A stretch of DNA of 64,000 nt from Pinibacter sp031553495 (GCA_031553495.1 JAVBLN010000025.1:24062-88061), one strand, 5' to 3'; positions 1-10,292 are shown, numbered from the stretch's first letter. Translations and numbers: made by a program. The notes: generated from the sequence alone by a model not told the origin.

Positions 1-2037
1 CGAAATATAATTAGCTGCGCCTTCCACTACACTATAAGCGCTCTCGCCGGTCTTTCCCGGTTTGTGACGGATATCGGGTATAAATACCAAGTAGCCTCTG
101 CTCACCATCCATGGAACATTTATGGGGCCAATCGCATACCCAGGATCAAGATAGGCGTGTAGATTGCGGGCAAACTCCATATAGTAATGGAAGATTATCG
201 GATACTTTTTATTAGGATCAAAATCCTGCGGCTTGTATAAAATGCCTTGAAAATCTTCACCATCCAATGATTTAAATGTATAGAGTTCTGTAGTGTACCA
301 ATTGTATGTACGTTCAGGGTATACATCGCTTACCGGCTGGAAAATTTTGAAATCTTTTGTTACAAAAAAGTTTGGTGCCTCATCTTCTTTCATTCTGCGA
401 ACCAGCCACACATCAGCATTTTCCGCTTTCATAATTCGGCTGTCGAAACCATTTTCCGGCACGTCATAAGGAAAAGTATAATAGTGCGCACCCATCACCA
501 GCTTTTCAGGATCGGCATGTTTGCGAGGATACATATAATACAAACCATTATCCCTGTTACTTTTATTTCTTGCGCATAGCAGAATACCGGCTTTTCCACT
601 CAATTGTGCATCCGACATCGGATTAACAGGAGCAAAATTAATTCCATGCGTACGTCCATATCCGTTAGTAATGTTAATTGGAGGCCGTGTTCCGGTAGGA
701 TCAATCTTCCAAATATCGTAATTGGCAACTAATATTAAGGCGCTGTCACGATCCATCCAATAACTATTATGCAAGAAACTTAAATCAAACTCTTTTGCGT
801 GATCAGCACCTGGCGAGGCCAAACGAGTAATATTCTTCGTAGCACCTGATAACAATTCACGGGTATAGTAATCGTGTGTTGATTCATCAAAATACAATAA
901 ATACTTTCCGCCACGGGAAAAATAAAACTCCTTAATCTCCTGTTCTTTTCTGCTTCCATCAATAAGCGAGACCAACTCCTGTTTTATTGTTTTACTTGCA
1001 GGATTCCAAGCCCTCTCCTCACACGTACCGGTTCCTGAAGTTTCCCTGATAATAGCATAATCATTGGTTAAGCCAACAACAGATTGATTTTTCCCGGTAA
1101 TCTTTACTAGCTTATGATCATCAATGTTTAAGGCATACACATCTTCGGGAACTTCTGCTTTCCTTTGGTTTTTTAATCGGATGTCGCGCCAACTATATAT
1201 CAACACGTCAGATCCATAAATATTTTTCAATGCCGGAATTGATTTTTTCTCTTGTACGGCTGTTACAAAAAATATTCTTTTGCCATTCTCTGAAAAATCA
1301 CGGAAATTAGAAACTCGTTCATTCGTTTCCGTTAATATCTTTGATTTCATTTCTCCTGCCCGGTATAACCATATGGAAGACCTCTCATTATCATCTACTG
1401 TAAATACAAGTAACCTGTAGCGTTGATTAAAAGACCACAGACTTAATTGGCTTCCGTTAAAAACTTCTATTTCATTTCCCTTCGTTAAAGGATGCCAAAT
1501 AAGTTTTGTATTCCCGCTTTTATCCTGCTGTTTCAACAATAAAGCGTTCGCTTTTTCATCGTACAAATATTCAGTGCAGGTCACTTTTTTTGAAACTGTG
1601 TATGGATGCTGCGATATAAATAAAGCACCTTCTTCGCCTTTTTTCGTGTACAATAACCATCTGTCTTTAATACTATACGAACCAACATTTTGAATGTAAG
1701 CAACTTTATCTGTTCCATTGGATAGTATCATCAATGTATCCGAAGGCAAAAGAATAAAAAAAGTTTTTGCATCAGAAGAAAATGCTGTGTTTACATTTCC
1801 ATGAAACACTTTCTCCCAGTTGCCCTGCACAGAGCGGATAATTGTTTTTGCCTGAACTTTATGTTCCAAAATAGTACTAACATTCACTTCATAACTAACA
1901 TATTTACCATCGCTGCTAATCTTGCCCCACTCCGCTTTTGGCCATCCATTAAACGTATTGGTATCCAGTGGCGGCTTTTGTCCATAGGTGAATGTTACAA
2001 TGTTTATCGCCAAAAAAATTACAATAACTAATCGCAT
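1..2037 (-). CDS. S9-family (prolyl oligopeptidase-like) peptidase, C-terminus cut by window edge
   Basis: The reading frame is open from an ATG at 2037 to base 1 (679 codons, no stop). It begins with a signal peptide (MRLVIVIFLAINIVTFTYGQ). A long beta-propeller-like region follows (WD/YxxW-type repeats such as RYRLLVFTVDD and KYLLYFDEST), as in family S9 dipeptidyl/prolyl peptidases. The last visible part, with NKKYPIIFHYY and RGYLVFIPDIR, is the start of the alpha/beta-hydrolase domain. The nucleophile GxSxGG motif and the catalytic Asp and His would lie beyond the edge, so activity cannot be judged. It is probably exported and peptide-degrading. It is separated from the GH2 gene by 349 bp that hold a repeat copy, so it may be a separate transcription unit. 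Family assignment is firm; substrate is unknown. Confidence 0.85.
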   Translation of the reverse strand, partial: MRLVIVIFLAINIVTFTYGQKPPLDTNTFNGWPKAEWGKISSDGKYVSYEVNVSTILEHKVQAKTIIRSVQGNWEKVFHGNVNTAFSSDAKTFFILLPSDTLMILSNGTDKVAYIQNVGSYSIKDRWLLYTKKGEEGALFISQHPYTVSKKVTCTEYLYDEKANALLLKQQDKSGNTKLIWHPLTKGNEIEVFNGSQLSLWSFNQRYRLLVFTVDDNERSSIWLYRAGEMKSKILTETNERVSNFRDFSENGKRIFFVTAVQEKKSIPALKNIYGSDVLIYSWRDIRLKNQRKAEVPEDVYALNIDDHKLVKITGKNQSVVGLTNDYAIIRETSGTGTCEERAWNPASKTIKQELVSLIDGSRKEQEIKEFYFSRGGKYLLYFDESTHDYYTRELLSGATKNITRLASPGADHAKEFDLSFLHNSYWMDRDSALILVANYDIWKIDPTGTRPPINITNGYGRTHGINFAPVNPMSDAQLSGKAGILLCARNKSNRDNGLYYMYPRKHADPEKLVMGAHYYTFPYDVPENGFDSRIMKAENADVWLVRRMKEDEAPNFFVTKDFKIFQPVSDVYPERTYNWYTTELYTFKSLDGEDFQGILYKPQDFDPNKKYPIIFHYYMEFARNLHAYLDPGYAIGPINVPWMVSRGYLVFIPDIRHKPGKTGESAYSVVEGAANYIS

Positions 2038-2095
2038 AATTATTTGTTTGATTATTTATTAATGGTAGCAACAATCAAGTTTACTTTTTTTGTGA

Positions 2096-2161
2096 GCCGG
2101 TCGGCAGTGCTACTATTAAGCATCGTTGCGTCGCACACTTGTGCGGTTGTAATGCAATTCA
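2096..2161 (+). repeat. CCGGC interspersed repeat, single half, forward orientation
   Basis: One half-copy of the window-wide intergenic repeat (core catcgttgcgtcgcacactt) with its T-run and gccgg end at the left. The right half is not visible. The rest of the 349-bp gap between the S9 and GH2 genes holds an accacaaag-type repeat (about 2225-2262) and a short ctgactt array (about 2341-2366). Short frames overlapping here are judged non-coding. Confidence 0.8.
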
Positions 2162-2386
2162 TCTTTTTATTTAACCACCAATGGGAAGTACCAGATACAC
2201 AAGGGATCTCTTTTAATTGTTTTGAACCACCAAAGCACAAGACACAAAGGAACACCAAGCATATTTTTGAATATTTTTTCATTTTCATTTTATGTTTGTA
2301 AATGCTTTGTTTACCAATCCCATTCTACCTGATCTCTAATTTCTGACTTCTGACTTCTGACTTCTCCATCGTCAACTGCTCACTAT

Positions 2387-5038
2387 TTATTTTGTTACAT
2401 TCTTCCATGTAGGCTCACCTCTTTTCATTTTTTCATAGTTTGCCTTAAATTCTTTATTATTACTTCCGTCAAGTCTTATAGCTGTTTCCTGCATTTTTAA
2501 CGCTTCTTCTTTTTGTCCCAGTTTATACAAAATATTGGCATATGTATCATAATAAGTATTGTCTCTTTCCTTTTCATTGTCAATCGTTGCGCGGCTCCAG
2601 TTTAATGCTGTTTGCAATAAATTCTTGCTATCAGATTCTTCAAAAATTTTCCATGCCATATTATTGAGCAAAAACGACGGTATCCATTTCCGCTTATGTC
2701 CGTATTTTTTGTACCATGTATCTCCAACTTCTTCAAGCAATACATAATCGCTATTGTTAATAGCATACAGCATTTGAGCCTGCAATAAAGTTTCATTACC
2801 CAATTCGCCGTACTTGCCGGTGCTTTCTTTCATGGGCTTCCAATCAGGTTTGCTTTTTGTATAAGGAAGTATTAGATCACGTTCAATCGTAGCCGTTATA
2901 GTGGCCTCCGCTTCGTCTTTACCCAGCACGCTGTTTATTTCTTCTACATTGTTATATAAAATTTCGAAACCCGGATCTTTTACACTTTGAGTAAATTGCT
3001 TGATGAACTTCAGTTCACCTGCTGTGTAAGGCTTTTTTAACGAGCCGATATATTCATTTCCATATTTATTCGCACTGCTATCATTGCTAGCCCTTGCGTA
3101 AATAGCAAGCTGGCGCAAGAAGGCAGGTTCACGCTTTCCTTGCTTATATTCTTCCAGGCATTTCGCGTAGTCTTGCCTTGCAGTATCTGCAACATTTATA
3201 GTAAAACTACCGGTAGCTGCAACATAATTTTTTGATACAGGATGAATCTTACTATTTATCGCTCTTATTTTTTCCGCTGGCAATTTGACGATCTCCCTAT
3301 CATAAGTCATCAAACCGTTTTGCTCCGATTCCACATCAAAAGGCTGTGTATATATGCTGGCGCTAAGTCCTTTGCGCTCCAGTAATACCAGCGTATCCAC
3401 CATTCGCGTGTATTGTAATTCTAAATCTTTAGGAGTTTGAATACCGTTATAGCCCCAGCCTTGCTCCAAATCGTCCCACAAATGATTTACTACAGGAACT
3501 CCAATGCCTCCAAACTCGCCAAGCACCTGCACTTTACCGGCAAGTGCAATTGCATTGCGAGGAAAAGGATAAGAGTGAACGTCCGTCATATCGGAGGATA
3601 CATAAGGATTATCGGCAGGACTCCGCAATTGATTATCCGTGTACAATAATTCTCCGGAATGGCCATTCACCAAACGGGTGGGATCTGTTTTCTTTACCCA
3701 CTCGGTAATGCGTTGCTGATCGTACTGGCCCCATCTTTCATTGAACACAACCCATGTAATAATGCTAGGATTATTGTACAACTGCTTTATGGTTTCGGTG
3801 ATATCACTTTCAAAAGCTTGTTTCGCGCCCAAAGGCAACCGTTGGTTAGGATTAACGAAATCCTGCCAAACCAGCATACCTAATTTATCCGCCCAGTAAT
3901 ACCACCGTGCTGGCTCCACTTTTATATGTTTGCGAATGGTATTAAAACCCAAAGCTTTTATGGCTTCTATATCAAACTTAAGCGCATCATCGGTTGGAGC
4001 AGTATATAATCCATCAGGCCAAAATCCCTGATCCAACACACCAAGATTGTAAGTATAATTGTTGTTCAAAAATATCCTGTCAAATCCCGCATCATCTTTT
4101 TGAATCGAAACCTTTCTCATGCCGAAATAACTATCTACATGATCCATTATTTTATTATCCTGTACCAAGTCAACGCTTAAGTCGTACAGGTAAGGATCAC
4201 CAGGACTCCACAAATGCGCATCAGCTATAGGCAGTACCAGCTCGCTGTTGGCACTTCCGGTGATACTGCTCCCATCAGAAGCTTTAACTGTAACTGATAA
4301 AGAAGATGATTTTTCATTTGTACTAACCAGGATGCGCACCTGTTTATTATCAACATCTGGCGTAATGCGCAAATTATCGATAAATACCTGCGGCACATTC
4401 TCAAGCCAAACGGTTTGCCAGATACCACTGCTGGCTGTATAATATATACCACCCGGTTGTAGCACCTGCTTGCCGTGAGGCCCTACACCTTCATTTGTAG
4501 GATCGTACACTTTTACTATTATTTCGTTTTGTCCGTTATGCAGTTTATCTGTTATATCCATACTGAATGATGTATAACCACCTGCATGATGCCCGGCTTC
4601 CTTGCCATTGATATATACCCAGGCTTCGTAATCCACTGCCTCAAAATGCAACAGCGTTTTTTCTCCTTTCTTCGCATCATTTTTAAATTGCCTTCTATAC
4701 CACAATAACTGACCGGATGCCAATGATTTTTTTACTCCCGACAATGCCGATTCTACAGGATAAGGAACAAGTATATCACCATCAAATTGAGATGGCATTA
4801 ATGAGTCTTTATGCGTAATGGCATAGTTCCATAAACCATTCAGGTTTTGCCAATTGTTTTTGCGAACCATTTGCGGACGCGGATATTCGGGCAAAGCATT
4901 AGCAGGAGACACATCTTTTACCCAGCGGGTGGGAATAGATATCCATTGCGATTTCCAACTGGAATTTGATTTTTCCGAACAACCAAATAACAGTCCGTTT
5001 AACAATATGCCAAGCAATATTATGTGGCCTTTTTGCAT
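2387..5038 (-). CDS. GH2-family glycoside hydrolase lipoprotein with an added helical/TPR-like C-terminal region
   Basis: An 883-residue protein with a lipoprotein signal (LLFGC, Cys20). Residues about 55-220 form the GH2 sugar-binding jelly roll (WYRRQF, YINGKEAGHHAGGYTSF) and 220-310 the Ig-like domain. The TIM barrel carries the acid/base in WVVFNERWG (Glu434) and the nucleophile in VLGEFGG (Glu508). GH2 enzymes are retaining beta-galactosidases, beta-glucuronidases, beta-mannosidases and relatives; this one most resembles the secreted beta-galactosidase/glucuronidase type, but specificity is not resolvable. Residues about 610-883 are not GH2. They are helical, TPR-like and end in KMKRGEPTW, matching the C-terminus of the partial gene at the right edge of the window. 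The gene lies 330 bp downstream of susD of module A and probably acts on oligosaccharides at the cell surface or in the periplasm. Confidence 0.88.
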   Translation of the reverse strand: MQKGHIILLGILLNGLLFGCSEKSNSSWKSQWISIPTRWVKDVSPANALPEYPRPQMVRKNNWQNLNGLWNYAITHKDSLMPSQFDGDILVPYPVESALSGVKKSLASGQLLWYRRQFKNDAKKGEKTLLHFEAVDYEAWVYINGKEAGHHAGGYTSFSMDITDKLHNGQNEIIVKVYDPTNEGVGPHGKQVLQPGGIYYTASSGIWQTVWLENVPQVFIDNLRITPDVDNKQVRILVSTNEKSSSLSVTVKASDGSSITGSANSELVLPIADAHLWSPGDPYLYDLSVDLVQDNKIMDHVDSYFGMRKVSIQKDDAGFDRIFLNNNYTYNLGVLDQGFWPDGLYTAPTDDALKFDIEAIKALGFNTIRKHIKVEPARWYYWADKLGMLVWQDFVNPNQRLPLGAKQAFESDITETIKQLYNNPSIITWVVFNERWGQYDQQRITEWVKKTDPTRLVNGHSGELLYTDNQLRSPADNPYVSSDMTDVHSYPFPRNAIALAGKVQVLGEFGGIGVPVVNHLWDDLEQGWGYNGIQTPKDLELQYTRMVDTLVLLERKGLSASIYTQPFDVESEQNGLMTYDREIVKLPAEKIRAINSKIHPVSKNYVAATGSFTINVADTARQDYAKCLEEYKQGKREPAFLRQLAIYARASNDSSANKYGNEYIGSLKKPYTAGELKFIKQFTQSVKDPGFEILYNNVEEINSVLGKDEAEATITATIERDLILPYTKSKPDWKPMKESTGKYGELGNETLLQAQMLYAINNSDYVLLEEVGDTWYKKYGHKRKWIPSFLLNNMAWKIFEESDSKNLLQTALNWSRATIDNEKERDNTYYDTYANILYKLGQKEEALKMQETAIRLDGSNNKEFKANYEKMKRGEPTWKNVTK

Positions 5039-5120
5039 GTTATGATGTTTGATTTTTTTTAGATAAAAGCATTATAGTACGGTAAAATCAGGGTGCGTAA
5101 TATTCTTTTGAACCTGCACA

Positions 5121-5193
5121 TTGCCCAATAGCATTACTACAGTACAAGAGTGCGACGCAAGCAAAGTTTAATAGTAGCAATGCTGCCCGGTCC
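5121..5193 (-). repeat. CCGGC interspersed repeat, single half, reverse orientation
   Basis: A divergent half-copy (gtgcgacgcaa core; atagtagcaatgctgcccgg end) in the 330-bp gap between susD (module A) and the GH2 gene. No other feature was recognised in this gap. Confidence 0.75.
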
Positions 5194-5368
5194 ATAAAAA
5201 AATCACGCACTTTGATATTCCTGAATTTGATTGAATAATTCGCACTACTGTGACTTCAACTTTTGTAATTCTATTCATCGCTTTACACGCAACTTTCTTA
5301 ATTGTTGGTAACAGTAGGAAGCCTGATCTTTACGACGTTTTCAAAAACACCGGATTTTCTTGCAGACA

Positions 5369-6817
5369 CTAATTATATCCGGGAGTTTGTTTAAGATTAT
5401 AAGCTAGTTCCAATTCTCCTCTCGCAATGGGAAAATATTTAAATGCGGGATTCCATGTACCGCCTTTCAAAGGAGTTACTTTGCTCATTACTTCATCAAG
5501 CTTTCCTGTTCTTCTCAAATCGAACCAGCGGTTGCCCCATTCTGTAAACAATTCAGCCCGGCGTTCATGCGCGATGGCTTCTAATAATGCACTCTCTGAA
5601 GCAGCAGGAGTGCCGCCCAATCCGGCCCTGGTACGTATCGCATTCAAATCGGCAATAGCTCCCGGCAATTTGCTTTGATGCGCTCTGGCTTCCGCACGAA
5701 TTAAATATTGCTCACCCAAACGAAGTACCATTACATGTTCTACTGTAGGAGAAATAACTCTGCCGATCTTGTACTTGTAAGGATAGTAATACCTGTTGCC
5801 ATCATCATCTGTAGCATAATTACACCAGTGAGTTTTTCGCAAATCGTTGGGTTCGAAATTGTTCATCACGCTATCACTCAAATACATATCGTATTGGTCG
5901 TTAGGCCCCTTTTCAGGAAGTATGAAAATATATCCATCGGTAGTATTAGTAACAGTTTCGCTAATAGGTTGCAGTTGCCAAATGGCTTCTTTATTGCCTG
6001 AGGACGCCATTAAAAACGCGTCATCCAATGCGCTTAATGAAAAAAGAGATGTATTGGCAATAATAGTATCAGCTTCTTTTTCCGCAAGCTCCCAGTCACC
6101 TTTGTACAGGTAGCTTCTTGCCAGCAGCGCTCCGGCAGCCCACTTGGTTGGCCTTAGCCTGTCGGTCGCGATTCCCAGTGTAGAAGCATCCGGATAAGTT
6201 TCTTTCATTAAGCTTTTCGCTTCTTTCAGGTCGTTGATAATTTGCGCCCATACCTCATCTTCCGGGCTACGGGACAATGCCGTATTGGCAATATAATCCG
6301 TAGTCAGTGGCATGGGGATGTCTCCATACATATTAAGGAGATAGAAAAAGAAAAAAGCTCTCATAAACTTCGCCTCTCCTAAAAGTTGCCGTTTTACTGC
6401 CGGAGTGAGCATAGTAGATGCTGTAAGGCCTTCTATGGCAGCATTTGCGGAACCGATCCTGGGGTATGCATAACGCCAATAGCTGCTACCCATTGCTAAA
6501 AACGATTTAAAATCGTTCCTGTAATATGTCAACCTGTTGCTATTGTTAAGGCCAAACAATGTAAGTTCATCTGCCGCCAGGCTTAGATAAAAGGATGTAC
6601 TGACGAAGCTTTCATCGGTAAGATAATCACCAGTAACCATGTTGGTATAGATTCCGATAAGCACCGATGTGGCTGTAGCGTCTGTAGTATATACGACGTC
6701 GGCACTTATATTATTTATTGGAGGTCCTGCGTCTACCAGTTTTTCACAACCGGAAAAGAATAACAATGATCCTAGCAGGATTATGATGATGCTTGGGATA
6801 TATATTTTGTTTCGCAT
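5369..6817 (-). CDS. SusD/RagB-family glycan-binding lipoprotein (module A)
   Basis: A 482-residue SusD homologue with a lipoprotein signal ending SGC (Cys24). The N-terminal helical/TPR part contains AAIEGLTAS and LGEAKFMRAFFFFYLLNMYGDIPMPL, the family's conserved RAFxYFxLxxxYGDVP-like stretch. The C-terminal RagB/SusD domain ends in ERRAELFTEWGNRWFDLRRTG and a terminal Pro-Gly-Tyr segment, both typical. SusD proteins cap the SusC pore and bind glycan at the cell surface. The gene starts 27 bp after the susC stop, so the two are co-transcribed. Length is normal for the family; ligand unknown. Confidence 0.95.
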   Translation of the reverse strand: MRNKIYIPSIIIILLGSLLFFSGCEKLVDAGPPINNISADVVYTTDATATSVLIGIYTNMVTGDYLTDESFVSTSFYLSLAADELTLFGLNNSNRLTYYRNDFKSFLAMGSSYWRYAYPRIGSANAAIEGLTASTMLTPAVKRQLLGEAKFMRAFFFFYLLNMYGDIPMPLTTDYIANTALSRSPEDEVWAQIINDLKEAKSLMKETYPDASTLGIATDRLRPTKWAAGALLARSYLYKGDWELAEKEADTIIANTSLFSLSALDDAFLMASSGNKEAIWQLQPISETVTNTTDGYIFILPEKGPNDQYDMYLSDSVMNNFEPNDLRKTHWCNYATDDDGNRYYYPYKYKIGRVISPTVEHVMVLRLGEQYLIRAEARAHQSKLPGAIADLNAIRTRAGLGGTPAASESALLEAIAHERRAELFTEWGNRWFDLRRTGKLDEVMSKVTPLKGGTWNPAFKYFPIARGELELAYNLKQTPGYN

Positions 6818-6844
6818 AGTTTGTAGTATTTTATAGCTTTCAAA

Positions 6845-9800
6845 TTAGAATCCTACACGCAAGGCAAGATTGATTACACGTAACGGAGGCAGAGTGCCCA
6901 TGGACCTGGTTTCCGGATCTAACCCTGTGTACCCCGTAATAGTGAGTATGTTTTGCGCCTGGAGTGAAATTCTACAATTGTCCACTTTGGCTTTTTTTGC
7001 CCACTCATCCGGCACCTGCCACGAAAACGACAAATTCTTAAGCCGTGCATACGAAGCGTCTTTATTATTTGCCTTAGAGTCCCAGGCTGCCCCATTAGGA
7101 ATTGCCACTTCTGCAGGGTTGGTGGCGGTAAAGCGTTGTATAGGCGATATATCGCCAGGTTTTTGCCAACGTTTCAAAACATCAACAAGCTGATTGCCAA
7201 ACGTACCTGCAGATGTTATGCTATAGTTCTGTCCCACCTGCTTTGTAAACTGGAAAAAAATACTCAACTCAAATCTTTTGTATTGAAAAGTATTATCAAA
7301 GCCTCCGTAAAATCGGGGGTCCGGATTATATAGCAGGAATCTGTCAGTTTCCCAATTAGGGTCAGATGTAAGCTTGCCCTCACTACTGGTAAACTGGTAT
7401 AAGCCGGTAGCAGGATCTACACCTACAAAATCGTACAATTTGGAAATTGTTATAGGCTCTCCAATAATCAGTTGTTGTGCAAAAGATGAAGTTTCTATAT
7501 TGGGGAACTTAACCAGCTTGTTCTTAGGAAAAGTAATATTGGCGCTTGTTGTCCATGAGAAATCTTTAGTTCGAATGTTAACCGTATTCAGTGTTAATTC
7601 CCATCCTGTGTTTTGTACTGTTGCCGGAAAATTACGGGCTATGCTCCAATACCCCGTAATAAGAGGTAATGGATAAGAAAGCAACTGGTTGGAAGAACGG
7701 TTAATAGCATAGTTGGCATTGATCAATATCCTGTCGTTAATAAAACCAAGGTCTAAACCGAATTGCAATTTTTTGGTTTCTTCCCATTGCAAAAAAGGAT
7801 TGGCCGGGTTGGTAGGCAAAATCCCTTTAACACCTTGATAAGGAATAGCTGCCCATTGAGTATTATATAAACTAAGATGACTATAATCTGCAATCTGATC
7901 ATTGCCGGTAGTACCATAGCTTAACCTTAGTTTACCAAAGCTTAGGAAAGGAAGGCTGTTGCTGATAAACTCTTCTTTCGTGAATAGCCATGCAGCACCT
8001 ATCGCACCAAAATTATGGAACCTGTTTTCTTTACCAAAACGGCTACTGCCATCCCTGCGGGCTGTAAGATCTACAATGTATTTGTCATCCCAATTGTATT
8101 TCAAACGCCCGAACAGTCCGTTATATTTATACACCAATCTGTTTTCAGTGACTATAACTGTGGTAGCTGACGTCAGATCTTCTACTACAATATCCGAGTT
8201 ATAGCCTGATGACCAAATTGATACTGACCCCGTGTTATTTTGTTGAATAGACGCTCCAATCAGCACTTCTAAATTTCCTTTTAAAATTGCTTTATTGTAC
8301 ATGATCTGGGGCTCAACCAACCATGAATTGATATTCTTGTTATCGTATATAACGATCCGTTGGCTATAAGGACGATTTTCAGGCCTGGTCGAGTTCAAGG
8401 AAAATTTATTTCTTCCATCAGTTTGCATATTGGTATATCCCAGGTTTGCTTGTATGGTAAGCCCCGGTATAATAGTATAACCAATCAGGGCACGGCTTAC
8501 TAAATTATTTGTTTTAGACTTTACCGGAACCCGGAGGCCGGCTACCGGATTGTCCCATGTAGAATTACCATTTGCATCCGGCGCCCAATTTAGTTCTCCG
8601 TCTTCCGTATAAAGTGGTGGCGCATTAGGCGGTAGTAATATATGCCCTATAACACCAAATAATGGATACCTGTTTTCATCTACCATATAGCTGCCTGATA
8701 TTTGGATACGGAATTTTTGGTTACGAGAAGTGTTATTCCCATTGAAAAAAAACGAGCCTTTTGTATTTGCAAAATCGCCCGGGTAAACATTTGTTTCCCT
8801 ACGATAAGTAGCACCGGCCAAAAACTGTGTGGTAGTATTACCACCGGATACAGAGGCGCTGACAAGATTGGTGCGGGCAGCGCCCCCTATCAATTCCTTT
8901 TGCCAGTCGGTATAGCGATTGGGATCCCAAGTGCCATTCACATCATAATCAGTTGGTCCAACGGTAGCATTATCGTTCTTAAAACCTTCGCGGCGCATTT
9001 CAAGATATTGCTCCGTATTTAGCAGTTTTAACTTACGGGTTACTTTCGCCCAGCCGGTTTGTAAATCAACATCTACTTTTGTGCGGCCCGCTTTACCTTT
9101 TTTGGTGGTGATCAGTATGGCGCCATTGGCAGCTCTTGAACCATAAATAGCGGTAGCATCAGCATCCTTCAACACATCAATACTTTCAATATCGGCAGGA
9201 TTGATATACTGCAATGGACTTCCCGATCCTGCACCGGGACCACCAAATATACTACCTACACCTCCAATAAGTTGAGAAGTATAAGGTACACCATCAATAA
9301 TAAAGAATGGCAGATTTCCATTTCCTATACTGTTTCTACCCTGTATAAGGATTTCCGTTCCGCTACCGGGCATCCCAGTAGTTTGTTCTATAAACATGCC
9401 GGGCACTCGGCCTGCCAACGCGAATAAAGGATTATTTACAGGCTGCTTAGCAATTTCAGATGCTTTCACCGTAGTAACATTACCTGTGTTCAACCTCTTT
9501 GTAGTTGTACCATAAGCGATCACCTGAATTTCATCAAGCGGATTTACATTACGAAGCAGTACAACAGTTACTGAAGTATTTCCATTTAATCGAACTTCTT
9601 TAGTAAAATAACCTGTAAATGATATAACCAGTATGGCATCAGAAGCGATGTCTTTAAGCGTAAATGAGCCGTTCATATCTGTTTCCGTTCCCGTTCTGGT
9701 ATTTTTTACCATTATAGTAGCGCCTGCAAGTGCAGCGCCGGTTGAGTCAAGTACACGGCCCGTCACTTCAAATGGTGGAGGCAGTGGTGCAACAACAATT

Positions 9801-10195
9801 TCTTCTCGCAAAACAATCGGCTTTTCCTTTACCAGGATAGTCTTTTCTTTTATTGTAAATGTAAAAGGCTGATCGTGTAAACAAAGCTGCAAAACCTGTT
9901 GCACAGGCGCGTCTTTAACGCTTATCGTAACTTTCCGTGCGCTTTTCAACGCGTCGCTGCTATACAGGAAATCAAAACCTGTCTGACGATTGATCTCACG
10001 GAAAATTTTTTCAAGGGTAGCGTCTTTTTCCTTCAAGGTCACTGTCTGCCCTTTGGTAAAGGCTGCCGCATGCAGGCATGCCGCAAACAGGAATAGGGAA
10101 AGAAGTTTCATAACTAATAGTAGTCTTTTCCAGTGGCTGCTCCCTTTTGCAGGGAAAACGGAATAGCAAAGTCCGCTTTTGTAAAACAATTGCAT
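6845..10195 (-). CDS. SusC/RagA TonB-dependent glycan importer with STN signalling domain (module A)
   Basis: A 1116-residue outer-membrane porin-type importer. After a long N-terminal extension the hydrophobic signal is MKLLSLFLFAACLHAAAF. Residues about 50-125 form an STN (secretin/TonB N-terminus) domain that in this class contacts FecR. A carboxypeptidase-regulatory-like domain follows (VTGRVLDSTGAALAGATI). Then come a TonB-box region (DEIQVIAYGTTTKR), a plug with LAGRVPGMFIEQ and FFIIDGVPY, the SusC signature DATAIYGSRAANGAILITTKKG, and a 22-strand-type barrel ending in a C-terminal Phe. The first Met (10195) was chosen because the four susC genes share the same start-codon/antisense-promoter geometry; an internal Met about 29 residues later is possible. 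It works with the SusD just downstream and is probably induced through the FecR/ECF pair upstream. Confidence 0.95.
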   Translation of the reverse strand: MQLFYKSGLCYSVFPAKGSSHWKRLLLVMKLLSLFLFAACLHAAAFTKGQTVTLKEKDATLEKIFREINRQTGFDFLYSSDALKSARKVTISVKDAPVQQVLQLCLHDQPFTFTIKEKTILVKEKPIVLREEIVVAPLPPPFEVTGRVLDSTGAALAGATIMVKNTRTGTETDMNGSFTLKDIASDAILVISFTGYFTKEVRLNGNTSVTVVLLRNVNPLDEIQVIAYGTTTKRLNTGNVTTVKASEIAKQPVNNPLFALAGRVPGMFIEQTTGMPGSGTEILIQGRNSIGNGNLPFFIIDGVPYTSQLIGGVGSIFGGPGAGSGSPLQYINPADIESIDVLKDADATAIYGSRAANGAILITTKKGKAGRTKVDVDLQTGWAKVTRKLKLLNTEQYLEMRREGFKNDNATVGPTDYDVNGTWDPNRYTDWQKELIGGAARTNLVSASVSGGNTTTQFLAGATYRRETNVYPGDFANTKGSFFFNGNNTSRNQKFRIQISGSYMVDENRYPLFGVIGHILLPPNAPPLYTEDGELNWAPDANGNSTWDNPVAGLRVPVKSKTNNLVSRALIGYTIIPGLTIQANLGYTNMQTDGRNKFSLNSTRPENRPYSQRIVIYDNKNINSWLVEPQIMYNKAILKGNLEVLIGASIQQNNTGSVSIWSSGYNSDIVVEDLTSATTVIVTENRLVYKYNGLFGRLKYNWDDKYIVDLTARRDGSSRFGKENRFHNFGAIGAAWLFTKEEFISNSLPFLSFGKLRLSYGTTGNDQIADYSHLSLYNTQWAAIPYQGVKGILPTNPANPFLQWEETKKLQFGLDLGFINDRILINANYAINRSSNQLLSYPLPLITGYWSIARNFPATVQNTGWELTLNTVNIRTKDFSWTTSANITFPKNKLVKFPNIETSSFAQQLIIGEPITISKLYDFVGVDPATGLYQFTSSEGKLTSDPNWETDRFLLYNPDPRFYGGFDNTFQYKRFELSIFFQFTKQVGQNYSITSAGTFGNQLVDVLKRWQKPGDISPIQRFTATNPAEVAIPNGAAWDSKANNKDASYARLKNLSFSWQVPDEWAKKAKVDNCRISLQAQNILTITGYTGLDPETRSMGTLPPLRVINLALRVGF

Positions 10196-10206
10196 AATTT
10201 TGCTTG

Positions 10207-10292
10207 GTTTTGGTTAACAAATTATTGTCTTGCTGACTGTATATAATTAGCCAAGCCATATAGCCGGTAGTGTTGCAGCACTGCCGGTTTTT
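10207..10292 (+). ncRNA. Predicted susC-antisense small RNA, module A
   Basis: On the strand opposite susC, TAATTTTG (10195-10202) fits the Bacteroidota -7 element TAnnTTTG and begins exactly at the complement of the susC start codon. No clear -33 element was seen. Downstream are a stem AATTAT/ATAATT (10220-10225 with 10243-10248) and a 9-bp stem CCGGTAGTG/CACTGCCGG (10264-10272 with 10279-10287), followed by five T (10288-10292), a rho-independent terminator for the + strand. The predicted RNA of about 86 nt would pair with the susC leader. The same layout recurs at the other three susC genes. The start is estimated from the promoter motif. Confidence 0.6.

Noticed and set aside
2044..2301. 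Small frames on both strands between the S9 and GH2 genes
   Set aside because: They are made of the interspersed repeat and accacaaag-type sequence; the same peptide words (TTMLNSST-like) recur in other repeat copies, for example at 40920-41108 and 63007-63315, so they are artefacts.
10264..10292. The fecR-susC hairpins read as terminators of the fecR mRNA
   Set aside because: In all four gaps the T-run follows the hairpin on the + strand only; on the minus (fecR) strand the run is A and precedes the stem, so it does not fit a fecR terminator.
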